A stretch of 64,000 nucleotides of DNA from the NCBI GenBank assembly GCA_030063045.1, contig JAQSEB010000115.1, positions 558,001 to 622,000 on the forward strand. The letters run 5' to 3'. Below the pieces are notes generated by a model, which was not told the origin of the DNA, ran no database searches, and saw only the letters and a list, made by a program, of their open reading frames with translations. The position numbers were made by a program, and so were the translations under genes. The stretch is from Pratylenchus scribneri (Eukaryota > Nematoda > Chromadorea > Rhabditida > Pratylenchidae). Positions within the stretch are counted from its first letter, which is position 1. Each line of letters starts with the position of its first letter. Positions 25,912-39,570 of the stretch are shown here, piece by piece.

Positions 25912-27366
25912 TTAATCCTCCACATCGTCATGGTCCAATCGAAGTTTTTGACCGTCGGCCACTCCCTTTTTGCCCAATTCCCTCCTTAATGTGAATTAAA
26001 TAAATTTATTTATAATAAATGAATGGACTCACTCATTTTGTGCCACATTATATTGCTTCCATCGAGAACAGCCAAGAATAATGAAGCCCAAAATGATCAA
26101 ACCGAAAATGATGATCAGCAATGGAAGAAGCCAAGACAATTTAGCTATAAATTTAAGTGGAAATTATTAATGAATTGTGTTTAAAATCGCCCAAAATTGC
26201 CCCCAACTCACTCGTCATTTGAAGATTTTGCTCAAAAGTGACTTGGAATTCGTTGTATTTTTCGTCCACATTAAGTGGAAATGAATTGGTTGCAACGCAT
26301 TTGTAGTTTCCTTCATCATTTTGGTCCACACGCAAAATGCGAAGTGATTGAGCGATCAGTTGGTATTTCAATGTTGCATATTGACCATCATTTTCATCGG
26401 GCAGAAAGGCGGTGGTGTCTAAAAAATTTAAATAAATTGTGAATATAAAAAAAATTTGAATTTACTGAGTGGCTCTCCATCCTTGAACCATTGAATTCGG
26501 GGCAGAGGATAACCAGCAACTTCGCAAGTCAAAATCGCTTCATCGCCTTCATTGACTTTCACGACCGGCCCAATCCAAGCAAACCTACAAACATTTACAA
26601 TAAAAACCTCTCCATTTTACTTACGAATTATTTTCCTCTGCCTGATCCAATCGAACTTTGTTGACCAAAATTGGACGCATATAGACGAACAAATTGCCGG
26701 TCACATTCTCATCATCCTCCGTTGTGATTTCGCATCGATATTTTCCAATTGCCGAGGCCGAAAAGGGAGCAAAATCCAGGAAAGCACGATCATTCTTCCG
26801 ATTGTATCTAATGAATGGATAAAAATAAAATATTTCTTAATCCTTTTTTAAAGGTCATCCAAAAATTGAATTTGAATGGATTTTTGACTGACCTCGCTGG
26901 AAGCACTGTCTCCGGTTTTGGCAATGTGCGAACTAAAATTGAATGAATTTGAATTGAGCACGCACAGTTGGAATCCCAACCCAATAAACTCACCAAATTT
27001 TGCCTCCTTGATCTGCAAACGGTCAATGGAATTTTCGGTCGCTTGACACCTTAAAATGGAGGTCAAATTTAAATTTTGCTCTGAAAAACAAACCAAAGTG
27101 AATGATTGGGATTGGCCATTTGTGCATTCTGTTCGGTGGAATGACCACTCGACGGGTGGAAAACAATGAACAAGTTTCCCTGGGCAAATGGATGACCGAG
27201 TGCCAATTGCAGCGGGGAAATTGAGAAGAAAGCGAAGGCAACAAGGAAGAGAGAAAGACCAACTCGACGGAAGAGCAGAAGGCGGCGACTAAAATTAAAA
27301 AATTAATTTAATGGAATAAATTTTAAAAATTAACCAAAAATTGAAGAATTGAAGTTGAAATGACAT
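25912..27366 (-). CDS. Single-pass membrane protein with two Ig domains
   Basis: Immunoglobulin-superfamily surface protein of about 331 residues, probably in adhesion or recognition. Exons from the 5' end: 27335-27366, 27146-27288, 26994-27080, 26893-26932, 26625-26807, 26466-26584, 26212-26418, 26033-26144 and 25912-25984. A hydrophobic N-terminal segment (LSLFLVAFAFFSIS) acts as signal peptide. Ig1 spans LRCQATEN to GKYRCEITTE. Ig2 has NEGDEAILTCEVAGYPLP, the core Trp in IQWFKDGEPL, and DEGNYKCVATNS. A 22-residue membrane helix (LLPLLIIIFGLIILGFIILG) and a short acidic-ended tail (DHDDVED) follow. Layout resembles basigin/neuroplastin, but the helix lacks basigin's Glu, so no name is given. 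The donor at the end of exon 2 (27146) is a best guess among several in-phase options. Confidence 0.82.
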
Positions 27367-30300
27367 TTTTATTATTTCACTCTTTGCAGCCAAATTTTGT
27401 TGAATTGTTTTTTTGCCGAAATTTTAAATCCAAAATTGATTTGTAAAACAGGAAATCTAAAAAAAACATTAAATTCAGATTATGTACAAAGGAAAGGGGA
27501 ATAACAAATGGCAAAGTTGACTTTTTGTGAATTGTTGGATGGAAAAATAAAAACAAAAAGGGAGGAAAGGTAGAATTGGTTGTTCTTTTGCGGCGAACAT
27601 TTGTTTTTTTAGTGTGGATTATTTTTATGCGGCGTCTCTTTGGAACAAAAGGTGGAATCGAGGAGGGGGGGGGGGGGGTTGGGTGATGGCTTTGATTATG
27701 ATTTTGGTGGGGGAAAATGGATGGATGGTGTTAAGCGGGGGAAGGAAGGAGGCAATGGAATGGATGGATTGCGGCGATGTTTGATATAAATAAATGATAA
27801 CGCATTGAATTTATTTATGCAAAATTCCTTTAATTAGGTCAATTTTCTGCATAATTTGTGTCCATGAATTTTTCGTATAATTTAATTTTTTGGTTAGCGT
27901 CACCAAAATTGAAAAGGGTTCATGAGGGCGCAGGGCGCGTGAAACCAATTTGGTTGAGTGTGGCATTTTTCGGCGGAGAATTTGGGGGCAACAGGCCCCC
28001 GGCTAATGGAGAACTGCCAGAATCCTTTGGGAAAGAGGGAATTCCCTTCTTTTTAGAGGAATGCCGCTGTTGAAATTGGCAGGGAAAGCGACGAAAAAAA
28101 TTGAAATGGAAGGAAGGAAGGCGCAATTGCCGGGGGGAACAGCGCCGAAGGGGAAAGGGTTGGAAGAATTTGAAGGATATACTCTTCTTCCTCCCAATTG
28201 GGGGCTGGCTGCTATTTTTGCGTTTGTTGTTCATGATGGGGAAGATTGGAGGGGAAAATGTTGGTTGGTGGATGCATTTGCCCCCCCCCCCCTCCACATT
28301 TCGCCTTTGAGCTGCCTGGGAAATGAAATGGGAGGGGGCCCACCTTTTCCATATTTCTTTTTCTCCCTTTTGCGCCGAATTTTTGGGCGGGAGGAAAGCA
28401 GCAGGAAGGAAATCAAGAGAGGCCTGCTGCAGCCGTTTGTTTTAGAAGCCAAAAAGGGGATTTTAGTTGGGCGTTTAGTGGGAATTGCCCTTGTTAATTC
28501 GATCAAGTGGTGATGGAAAATTTAGCTGATCGAATTTTCGAAGAATTTATTTATTCTTCATGTTTTCTGCAAATTTTTATATTTATTTACGAAAATAAAC
28601 CGCGAAAGACTGGCCAAAGGGCAATGGTCCGGCAACATGCGCAATCAAATATTTATGGTTATGGGATGGTCGCTCTCGATTAGTTTTATTTTTCGATGTA
28701 GGAAAGGGAGGAATGCGCAAACATTGCCAGCAGAAGAATGGGAGGGAGGAAGAGAAGGCAATTGAATTTTTGAAATGATGAAAGTGAAAGCAAAGGGAGG
28801 GTCAGAGGCCAACAAATGAAAAAGATGAATAGATTTTGGGGGAATGGGCCAAGTGAAGTGGAAAAATGGGGTGAAATAGAAATACGTGGGTAAAATAGGT
28901 GAATGGATGGGTGGGGAGGGATAAGCCATTGAATGGTCCACCCATGACTGACGAATCAGTCTGACAGATGTGCGGGTGCCAAGTCTGATTGAAAAAATTG
29001 GGAATTTTGGGAATGAGAATGAATGAATCATAGGTATAATTTTTTTGGATACTGGAGAAAAAATGTTAAATTGAAATCAATCGGTTTAAATTTTCAATTG
29101 AAATTTATAAAAAAAATAAATAAAATTGCTGAATGTTCTTTAAAAATAAAATCCTTGATCAATGATGCATGATCACAATCACAAGCAAGAAGAATTGAAA
29201 ATATCGATTGATAAAACAAAAATAGCATAGAAATTGAAGATGATGAAAAAGAAGAAAAAATTGGATAAAAAGTCAAAAATAAATGCGAAATGCCAAAATA
29301 TTAATTTTAAATAAACGAGTACCCCTTTTAATTTCTTTCAATGAATGCCATTACTTTAGCGTTAAATGCTTTAATCCTATTTTAATTTAATTTTCATAAT
29401 TAAATTTTTGTGATATTATCAATAATAAGAGGATGATTTTGACATTTAGTATTTTATAAAATCCAATAAAATGTTTACGAGCCAAAATTACACAAAAAGG
29501 AGGGGAATTGGAATCACATTTTGGAATGGCAACAAAAATTTATGTAAGGAAAAATATAAAAGGTTGGAGGGAGTGGGGAATCATGCGGTTTTTGCAGAGA
29601 TTTTTTTCGTTAAAATGAAAAATTAAATGAAAGAAAGTTGCCGACTTTTTGAGAACGATGAAAATTAATTGCTTTGGGGGAAAAGGCGTCAAATTGATGA
29701 TTTCAGCCAATTGAAAAGCCGTCAAAGAGGTGAAAAGCTGCCTCTGATGAGACTAAAGAATAATGGGGGATTGATAGGTTTGCCTTGGCCATCCTAATCC
29801 CCTCCCAATTCATTCCATTTCCCATCATTGGTTTGCCTTTGTCCAGCGGCTAACTGCTAATGGCTTAACCTTTTCGCCCTAATTATTAGCCAATTCTCTC
29901 GTGCATTGTGTCAGTCAGGCTTTGATTGAATTGGTGAAAGGGCGATTCAATGGATTGTCCAGCAGTTTTGTTGTTTTTTTTTGCCGGCCGGCGTCAAATG
30001 GATGGATGGGGTATGGCCAACAGATGGAATGAGAATTGCTTAGCTGAACTAGTTGTGGGAAGGAATGGGCCAACCAACAATATTTGCGGAGGAAAAGCCG
30101 ATTGATTGGGCCAGTCAACGAGTGGAGGGGTGCTGCGGAAAAGAGGGCGCAGAATTGGATGGAAAGTGGAAAGGGGGAACGGAGTTAATGCTTTTCCTTT
30201 TCCCTTTCATTCTATTCCTTTTTGTCCATCCTTTTTGACTTTTTTATTCCTCCCCGACCTTTTTTGTTGTTTGGAGGAACAACAAAAAGTTGCCGCTGCA

Positions 30301-31980
30301 CGAATGGAAGAAAAAGGGAATTGTGCGAAATAATTGGGGAAAGTGGAATGACAATTTTGTTGGGAACAATGGAAAGAATGAGGGATAGAAAGTTGGATTT
30401 AAATTGGAATTGGATTTTGCTACTTTTTGTGACAGTAATAAAGTGGATTCGGATATTGGACGCCAACAATGAATGGAAATGAATGAATAGATGAATATAT
30501 ATGAATGAATGAATGAATGAATGAATGAATGGATGCCATGCCATGCCAATTTCCAGCCAATTTTCTCACGGACAAAAATAAATGGCTGGAAGAAGGAATG
30601 GAATAAAGGATTGATGGAACAACAGTACATTTATTAATTTTGGGGCCCTTTTTTTTATTATACCATTTCGTTCATTTTGTGCCCTTTTTATTTTTCACTT
30701 GCTGGTTGGCTCCATTCAAAAATAGCCAATATTGGCCTTTAAATTCATTTTTTCGGGTTAATCCAAAATAAATTTCCATCTAAAGGGCAACATTATCCTC
30801 ACAGTCGTCCCAATTCAATCATTTTATTCAATTTTATTACAGTTTTCCTCAATGGTTGATCAAATTCCAATCATTAATTCCCATACTAAGATCTAACGAA
30901 TAGAAAATATTCTGATCATTTTCTGTGCATAGGCAACAGCATCCGAATTTTGATGAGTTGGATTTAAGAATGAAGGGAATGGCTTCTTCTCTTTAGGATC
31001 CCAAAATTAGGCAAACAAGGGAAGGCAAAGGCATTTTGGTTGGCGGCTGCTGGGCCAAGAATTCGATTGCCTCCACCATTTTTGGGGAAATTAGGAGGAA
31101 TTAGGGTCCTTTTTTTGGCTTATTCCATCAAAATGTTATCAAAATTCATTTTTATATTTGTGAGAAGATGGACGGTACATCAATTACGTATGATTTTGAT
31201 TAGGATGCATCTGTGAAAATTTGAATATCTCTTTATTACCCATACCCATCCATTGAATCCATTAGTTTTTTCGAAAAAAATATTTGTCTCTCTAAAAATT
31301 GAATTCAAGGCAATTAATTTCCTCCGTTCCCCCTCCGTCAAAATGCCGTAAAAGTGCCATCTCCAACTTCAAATTTGCCCAATCCCTTCCAATTCCCGGT
31401 GTCCAATTAAATTCATCGGCGGAATGCCCTCCTCATCACCCAATCCGCTAATCCCCTCCCCTCCCATCCATTCATCCCTTAGGGCATCATTGCTTCTCTC
31501 CCTCCTCCCTCCCTTTGTCCCTTGTTCGGTGCTGATTTCCTTTGCCCTCCTTTCCATTCCATTTTTCTCCTTCACGACAGCCGTTGGCCATAAAAAGCTG
31601 CGCGAACCGACTGACTGGGCAATGTGGTGGAAGGGCGAACAGAGGTGGCGGAATACAACGGCCAAGCATCCATCTTTGAGCAGAGGCATTAATTTTTCAC
31701 GCGCATTCCCCGCCCCCTCCAAGTGGAGGCTGAAATGCCAAAATGGGGACACGGACTGTTTGAATGAAGGGGGATTGATTGGAAGGCCCAGGTTACAGCA
31801 GGCCACTGAAGGATTGTAGCCAAACCGCCAATAGGGGCCACCTACTCCTCCTCTCCTGCTTTTCCCTACAACCAAAATAAACAATCGCTCCCTTCACAGT
31901 TCAATTTTATATTCCATTCTCCCATTGCAGCAGCAGTAGGGGAAAGGAAAGGGCAGCCAAATTAAATAATCCAATTCAAA
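27367..31980. other. Gene-poor low-complexity region
   Basis: About 4.6 kb with no exon I can support. It holds a poly-G run at about 27664-27679, a poly-C run at about 28281-28291, a tetranucleotide microsatellite (30501-30530), and long purine-rich (27.7-30.4 kb) and then pyrimidine-rich (31.37-31.6 kb) tracts. Open frames here are low-complexity Gly/Lys/Phe-rich strings with no splice-consistent extension. Upstream control sequence for the BAH gene may lie at its right end. Confidence 0.5.
30501..30530. repeat. Tetranucleotide microsatellite (ATGA)n
   Basis: Seven or more uninterrupted ATGA/GAAT units in intergenic sequence. Likely length-variable. Confidence 0.9.
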
Positions 31981-34900
31981 ATGATTTCTTGGTCTTCTCA
32001 TTTAAATGGCCAAAATCAAAATTATTTGGCGGCAATGGAGTCGGCAATGGCCTTGGCCAGAAATGAACAGCAGCGGCAGCAGGAAATGTGAGTAAAGAAA
32101 AGTAAATGATGGAAAAAGTGGGATATTGAATATTCATTGAGAATTAAAAAAGAAGGAATAATAATAGAGGAGGCTAATGAATTTGGCCTTCCATTCTTGG
32201 GTAGTGCATCGATTCCCGATTGATCCAATGATAAAATAAATTTTATATTTATTAAATTTTTACAAGATAATCCCCCTTCAAAGCTTGATTTAATCCTTCA
32301 ATAATCATCAAATTCATCATTTTTATCTTTACTTTTCTTACTGTAACAAAAAAAGTCGTTTTAAGTTTTAAAAATGAATAAAATTTTGTATGGCATAATG
32401 TATTTATTTTGGGATAAAATATCAATTTCATTCATAAATCAAAATCAATAATCATCAAAATCAAACAATCAATCAAAACAAAACAGATAACAAACTGGAC
32501 ACCATTATTTTTTCCGTTCCATTCCATTTTTGCAGCATTGTTGATTAAATTTATGCATATCTCCTGTTTTTCATCCGTTGCCAAAACCAAAACCCAAAAC
32601 GAACTCAATTTATTCCCAATTGCTTCAGTCTTTTATTTACAATAAATTTCCGCAAATTTATTTAGCTTAAGCTGCACAAATAAGATTGACTTTTATATTT
32701 ATTTAATCGTTTGGGCGAAAATCTTAAATTTTTCATACTTTTTGATTCATTTAAAGTAATTTAATCCTTATAATTAATTTACAACATTATAAAAACAAAT
32801 GAATTTATAATTCAAGGTTGTTTTTGGCAACAAGTCAACAAATTGCATTAAAAACTACCTCGCCAATTTTTGATCATCCAACACCATCCGCATCAACACA
32901 TTGCTTTGTCGGCCAACAAGCACAGCCAAGTACCATTCCTTCCAATACGGACATTTGCAGCAGCAAAGCCAAAGAAGAGGCGATGATGCCCCCTGGATTG
33001 TAAGAATAATTGTTACCAAAATTTAACGAAAGACAAATTCATTTTCAGTTGGCGCCAACTGGCCGACCTCCCACCACTGCCCCAACCATTGCCTGTCCAA
33101 ATCCAGATGATGGCCCCTCCTCAACCACCATTTCCTTCGATTTCGCTCACGACACCACCATCTGTGCCATTCACTCCATTTCTATCATATTCTTTTGTGA
33201 CTGTTCCGCCCATCCAAATGCAAAACCAGGCCCTACAATCCCAGCAACTTCTTTGGATGGCTGATTTGTTCCGTCAGGCCGCATCAATTGCAGAACAATC
33301 CGGGAATGGAAGCGGATTTGGCAATGGACAGCAACAACCAATTATCGACCAGCATCAAACAATTAAGAACACAATTGTTGACCCAAACCCAAACAACAAA
33401 TTGAGAGAAAGGCCACTGAAACAATTGAGCACTGAAAAAATCATTGTTCAATCTCCATCCAATGACATGCCACCGACCGCATTGATGAATGAGGAAATCC
33501 AGAGGCAAAGGGTTTGTTAAAATTCATTTATCTAATCAAAAATTAAAATGGGAGTCCCCTAAATTGTATGAAATTAAAGTCAGGGAGATTGACTTATTAG
33601 TCATCAATCGAGAGGGTTTATTCCTTCAAGTAGTTTAGTTCTACTCCAATTGAATATTTAAGTTTAAGCCTTTAAAGTTTTAATGTCAAACTTTCTGTCT
33701 GAAAATAGGAATACATTCAGAAAATCATCCTTTTTCGATCATGAGTTTTTCATCAATCCCGAATATTCCTTTTCCATCCAAATCTATTCATCCCCTCTAT
33801 ATCCATCTATCCAGATGACTTCCCTCAACACGTGCCATTGCCAAATTATTCTCCCAATTTAAAGCCACCATTCCATTTCCCTTCCATATTTTCCATTCCT
33901 TTCCGTCACCGTAGGCCATTCCGTTGGTAGGTTCGTTCCTTCCTTTCTCCACCCCTCCATTTTATTTCCTTCCCCGGCTTCCCTTTTTTCTTCTATCTGA
34001 CGGAGCCGGCCGCCTTTCTCCCATTTTGCCTCACTTGGACCCGCACATAAAGGGGAATATCGATCGATGGGCAAAGGCCGAGCCAAAAGGGCCATCCCCT
34101 TCCAACCCACTATCTCGCCCACCGGCTCCTCCAACTCGCCTCCCTCCTTTCTCGCCCCGTGTTTTTTTCCTTTATATTCTTCGTCAACCAACGAGAATGT
34201 TCGCGGGAAAGGGGCTGGCGGGGACGGGGACGGGGAATGGGAAGATCACTTCCTCCGTTCTTTTGGCAAAGGTCGAAAATACCCTTTGGGGGTCAAATGT
34301 TCGAATCTGCCAATTTCCCGTAGTAGTTCATGATTGCATTTGGCCAAAAGCAATATTCATACCGGACATAAGTAGGGTGGGATAATATGTCCCCCTCCCG
34401 CTTCCGAAGGGCCATCAAACCACCAAATTTCCTCAGGGCTAAATCGACTCATTCTCCTCGAGGGAAGAATGTGACTGACTGACTCATTGAATGGATGGCG
34501 GCATTCCTCCCCAATGAATATCCATCCTTCCCTATTTTGGGGAGGAAAACAAAGACACTTTCAATGCAATGATGAAATTGGACATTGCCTTTGGGGATGG
34601 ATGGATGGACCACTTCAACCAATGTTCCATTCATTTTCATTCATTCTCATCAATTCATTCGATTCGCCTAGTTTTAAATATAAATTTCACATGACATTCA
34701 ATCAAAAATGAATACTGTAGTTTGGGGTATTGGGGTTATTAAATCCTTAAATGTTCTCTTCCTTATTAAATAGACTAAAAACAAAAATTATAAAATAAAA
34801 TTTATTATTCAGGACCTTCTCTTCCTTCATTCATTGAGCCCAACGCCGCCAGCATTTCGACACCATCCGGACATAGCCAATCAAAACAAACCACAACCAC

Positions 34901-37417
34901 CCCAACATCATTTGGCACAATCAAACGCAGTGTTGTCCACTAATAATAAGCAAAAGATGATTTGTCGACCACAAAATGGCATCCAATTCAACAATACTGA
35001 CCAAAACGAATTTGACCCCACAAATCCATTCTGTTCATCACTTTTGACACCACCCGAATTGAAGAGTGAATTATTGGTGGCCCGGGAAGAAACCGAATTA
35101 TTGGCCAATAATGGATGGCAAAAGGAAGATGAGGACGAGGAGGATGACCGAATGCCAAATTTGGAGCCAGAGACTGAACAACCGCCATCACCGTCAATTC
35201 ACATTATGGAACAGGTAAATGAATGTGCTGAGTATTGCGAAATAAAATTGGAATTAATTTCACAATTAATTTTGAAATCATAATTGCAAGCACCAAAGAC
35301 CAATCATTTTTAGTTTTCTAAAAATATTACTCTTCTTTTCATCAATTTACTTTCGTCATTATCAAGTTTTATACCGGAATTACTAAAATGAGAGGTGAAT
35401 GGTTCATCTTTTTTTTTCTTTATGAATGAATCATCAAAAATGACCATTCAAATATACTAAAACATTTGCAAAAAAGTAATTTTTGAGATTTGAGAATTAT
35501 TTATAAACATTTACAAAACAAAATCCTCAAAACTATTTCCAAAATTAATTTTTAATTTTCCAGAATATTGCCGACAATGACAATCAGCAAGAAATGAGCA
35601 AAAAAGGAGAAGACTATCATCATCAAGAAGACGAAGAATCTTCTGCTTCTGATGAAAATTGCGCTGGACGACTTGTTCAAAATGTGACCACTCCAACAGC
35701 CCCGTCCATTTTGCTTCCACCATTGCCACCGCTCCTCATCTCTATTCGAATCCAACAAGGCCAAATGGAACAGCTGAAATCGAAAATGACAAATGAAGAA
35801 TGGAAACAACCAACGGAAGATGAACCACCACAATGCCAAACAAATTCATCTTCCTCGTCATTTTCATCATCATCTTCAAGCTCAAAATTCTCCGATTCAT
35901 CAGCCACAACTTCCAGCGGAATTTCCTCTGCGGATTCACTCAGTTTGGGTTCACCGCACAATGAAGATGAGGAGGAGGAAGAGACGAAGACAGCAAAGGA
36001 AGAAGAAGAGGATGAAGTGAAGGAAAATAAGAAAATGGTGGAGGACGGAGGAATGATGAAGAGAAGAAAACGACGAAGACGAGCTCCAAAATTGTTGATG
36101 GCCAAGAGGAAAAATGCCATTGGAAAATGTGGAGGAAAGGACAATACGGAGGGCGATGGCCGGAAGAATGGAGGAGGCCGAAAACGTCGATTAACTCAAC
36201 GACAAAATGACTTGGATTTGGAAAAGGATGAAGAGGAGGAAAATGATGGCCAAATTATCATCGAATTGCCAAAACCAAAGAAGCAAAGAACATCGTCTTT
36301 GGTGGCCGAAAAGTGCTCCCCAAAACTTCGAATTGATTCAAATTGGCGACCAATTGGGAATGGAATAAAACGAAAACCGATGGAGGATTCAAAAGAGGAA
36401 AAATTATGCTTTGAAGCAATTCAACACCGAAATGTGCCAAATGTGTGCATCAGATTGGATGATTGTGTGCTGGTTAATTCGGCCGACGATGAAGAGGACA
36501 TTTTTGTGGTGAGTGGTTTTTTTTTTGAAAATGTTTCCAAAATGTTATTTTATCGTATTCTTCCCCACAAATCCAATTATGCATTTTTATATTTCCCAAC
36601 ACAAAAACAAGTACAAAATTAAATTTCTTTCCATGGTGACGGACCGGATAAGGAAGGGGGAACAGCTGCATTTTTATTTATGGGAGAAATATTTGAACAT
36701 GAGAACTTTTTCTATTATTAAATAAATTAGAAAACAAAATTTGAGGGAAAATATTGCTCAAAAATATTTAGAAAGAATAATTTCTTTTTGTATTTTAGGG
36801 TCGTGTGATCGCCATTCACTATGAAAAAGAGAAACGTGCCCTTCAATTGAATTTGCTTTGGTATTACACAATTCGCCAATTACCCATTCGGCAACCGGAT
36901 GCAAAAATGTTGGACCATCGTGAATTATTCGCCTCCAAACATTTGGACACAATCAACGCCGATTCCGTCAAAGTGAATGGCTGGCTAATATTTATGATTA
37001 TTTGAATCGTATTAAACCATATATTTTAGGGTGTTGCCCATGTTTTGACATTTACCGAATATTGCCGGTAAGCAAATAAATTATTTACTGATTAAATCAA
37101 ATAAACATTTTGCAGATACCGTGCCCAATTAGCCATCAATCATTTGCCAATTGGCCGTCAAAAAATCCAACAAAATCGACATTGGCCACGAGAATCGCCG
37201 AATTATTACCGAAAGAATTTTTTGCCAAAAATGGACACTCCGCCGGAAATGGTTAGATTTATAAAAATAAATAAAAAAGATAAAAATATTTAAATTAATT
37301 AAGGTTTTCTATTGTCGCGGTGTTTTCTCAATTCGCACAAAAAGAGTGAGCACCGTACCAAAGAAGGCAAAGGCAACCCATGGACTGCGTCCTTGCCGAA
37401 GATCAACGGGGGATTGA
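31981..37417 (+). CDS. BAH-domain chromatin protein (BAHD1-like)
   Basis: Likely nuclear silencing factor; BAH domains bind nucleosomes or methylated histone tails. Nine exons: 31981-32087, 32817-32999, 33049-33511, 34813-35214, 35564-36508, 36799-36972, 37030-37067, 37116-37251 and 37304-37417. They give 853 residues in phase. The first about 480 residues are Gln/Pro/Asn-rich. Acidic and Ser-rich blocks follow, then basic KRRKRRRRAPK and GRKRRLTQR stretches that look like nuclear localisation signals. The C-terminal BAH domain (about 670-830) has EDIFV-GRVIAIHYEKEK, LNLLWYYTIRQ, DHRELFASKHLDTINADSVKG, VLTFTEYCRYRA and PPEMVFYCRGVF. These are the order and motifs of the BAHD1 domain. Two introns (about 730 and 1300 nt) are unusually long for this locus. 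The glutaredoxin-3 start lies 376 bases downstream on the same strand. Confidence 0.88.
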
Positions 37418-37793
37418 ATAGACGTATTTGTGGATAATTGGACTAAAATTAACCAAATTTATTGTGAATTTTCGGGTAATGTGTGAGTGTGACATCATCA
37501 ATTCCATAATCTTCCATTGTTCTCTGATATGATGCGAATATTTAGTTATATTTTTCATTTTTTTCCATTATTTTGTTTGTTTTTTTCCCATTCCAATTTT
37601 ATTTTATTCCTCAAATATTTCTGTCCATTTAATTTGACCACGGATTCATTCATTATTTTCTTTAAATGACCAAAATGAATAAATTTTAATTGTTTCATTT
37701 TTTCATATTGAATATTTTGGGATTATAAAAATCCAATATTTTTATTTCAAATGATTATTTAATTAATTCGAATTATTAAAATAAAAGAAAATT

Positions 37794-38701
37794 ATGCAAG
37801 AAATTACAGACAAGCAACAATTTCTGGAATTCACAACATCGCCGGAAGGGTGAGTGAATTTTTATTAAATCATTTTGATGAGAAAAAAAATTAAGAAAAT
37901 ACACAAAATTGGTGCATTTTTGGGCGGATTGGAGTCCAGCTTGCAGTGAATTGGATAAATTGCTTGACGAATTGAAAGATGGCGAATGGGGAAATGAATT
38001 TGAGGCAGCGAAAATTGAGGCGGAAAATCTTCCAGATATTTCCCTGGAATTCGACATCAAAGCGGTCCCTACAATCCTTGCATTTCAGGTTTAAAAAATA
38101 TCTTAAACTTAATAAATTTTTAAATTTTAGAATGGAAAAATGGTGGAAAAGTTGGAAGGTTTTGTTCCAATAAAGCTCAAGGAGTTGGTAGTCAAATCCC
38201 ATTTCGATGGAACAGCGGCAAAATCGAAGAACATGGAACAAAACAATGAGGCGATAGATGATGGCACACCCGAATTAAAGGAGGTTAATAAAATGAATAA
38301 TATTCGAATAAATGGAATTAACTACATTTCCAGAATTTAAATGACCGATTGAAGCGACTCATCAACCGAGCCCGACTAACTTTGTTCATGAAAGGGTCGC
38401 CGGATATGCCAAAATGCGGTCAGTAAGCCTAAATAAGGAATTTGTTTTTTGATCTTTTAATATTTTAGGTTTCAGTCGACAAATTGTCGAACTCCTGCGT
38501 CAAAACGACATTGAATTTTGGACTTTCGACATCCTTTGTGATGAAGTGGTGCGCCAAGGCCTTAAAGAATACAGCGATTGGCCAACTTATCCACAATTAT
38601 ATTTGGATGGCGAATTATTGGGCGGACTCGACGTCATTCGGGAGGAGATGAAGGACCCAAATTTTGTGGAGAAATTGCCTAAATTATCCAATCGAAAGTG
38701 A
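37794..38701 (+). CDS. GLRX3: Glutaredoxin-3/PICOT-like monothiol glutaredoxin
   Basis: Cytosolic [2Fe-2S] carrier and iron-sensing protein. Five exons, 37794-37849, 37896-38088, 38131-38283, 38334-38418 and 38469-38701, give 239 residues. The N-terminal thioredoxin-like domain ([16 protein letters not shown], then [13 protein letters not shown] with the cis-Pro) has a single Cys, so it is not a normal redox-active CXXC; this is usual for PICOT. A linker of about 40 residues precedes one Grx domain with [18 protein letters not shown] (CGFS at about 162-165), [19 protein letters not shown]. Vertebrate GLRX3 has two Grx domains; one is known in fungi and several invertebrates. The 376-base gap to the BAH gene upstream makes an operon possible, but no clear trans-splice site was seen. 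Confidence 0.93.
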
Positions 38702-38862
38702 CCTACAATTGGATAGATAATATTGATCTTATTCTATTCCATTTCATTTAATTGATTTGTTTTAAACCTATTAAAAATGAATAATTAGCAATAAAGTGGA
38801 AGAATGAATGTTTTTTACTTCGTTTGTTTTATCTAGAAATAATATAAATAAGTTGTAGCATT

Positions 38863-38931
38863 AGGGGTTTGAACTTTTGACTTCAGGGAAAAAGAAAGGA
38901 TTTTGCCATTGCGCTAAAGGTGGCAGGGGGA
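38863..38931 (-). other. tRNA-like module, left outer
   Basis: Read on the minus strand it has an A-box-like TTTAGCGCAATGGCAAAA and a B-box-like AGTTCAAACCCC. There is no acceptor stem pairing, so it is tRNA-derived and not a working tRNA gene. Confidence 0.55.
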
Positions 38932-39020
38932 CGCCGCTTAAATTAAATAATTGAGAAGTATTAACTTTTATGGCTCCCTTTTACAATGGTTTAATAAACT
39001 TTAACAACGTGGTCAACTGG

Positions 39021-39093
39021 ACATGGTTGGCGCAGTTGGTAAAGTCATGGATTATTACATGAGGTCGACGGTTCGATACCCGACGGCGGCAGA
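39021..39093 (+). other. tRNA-like module, left inner
   Basis: A box TTGGCGCAGTTGGTAAA and B box GACGGTTCGATACCCG are well formed and correctly spaced for Pol III. The acceptor ends do not pair and the T stem is imperfect, so a functional tRNA is unlikely. Confidence 0.6.
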
Positions 39094-39271
39094 TGATTTT
39101 TTCTGCTTTTTTAATTAAATTATAATATTCCAAATATTCATTTTTATGTTCCAATTTATTCTCTTTGAATTATTAGAGAATGGCAAATTAATTTTACAGG
39201 GTGAAATTATTAGGCTTGGAAAATGATATTGATCTTTATTTGACTAATTGATGAAAAATTTATGGAATTAA

Positions 39272-39471
39272 AAATTTTCTATACTAAATCGACTATTCTG
39301 AATCGAATGAGCCATGGACGAAAACCTGATTCCCAAAACTAAAGGAGTTACAACTATGGTCAAATGGGAAAATTGGCCATACCCTTATTTCGTTCCCGCT
39401 TTTGGATAGTTCCTGAAAGTGAAATTTTCTATACTAAATCAACCATTCTGAATCGAATAAGCCATGGCCGA
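39272..39471 (+). repeat. Direct repeat pair in the foldback spacer
   Basis: A unit of about 50 bases containing AAATTTTCTATACTAAATC and GAATCGAATGAGCCATGG occurs at 39272-39322 and again at 39422-39471, with a few substitutions. Confidence 0.8.
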
Positions 39472-39570
39472 ATGCATGAAACTCATTTCTTAGGGAGTAA
39501 GAATAATCAATTGGATAGGCCTTGAAAGGGCTTTTGATCATATTTTTCTTTCAAAGTGCAGAATGACTAT

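Noticed and set aside
28061..28513. 150-codon frame in the 27-32 kb region
   Set aside because: Low-complexity purine-rich translation with no homology signal and no flanking exons.
30480..30540. CRISPR-like array
   Set aside because: Simple ATGA microsatellite with no spacers, in a eukaryotic genome.
39021..39093. Functional tRNA gene
   Set aside because: A and B boxes are present, but the acceptor stem does not pair and the T stem is imperfect. It lies in an inverted repeat with a mirror copy, so a tRNA-derived repeat is the better reading.
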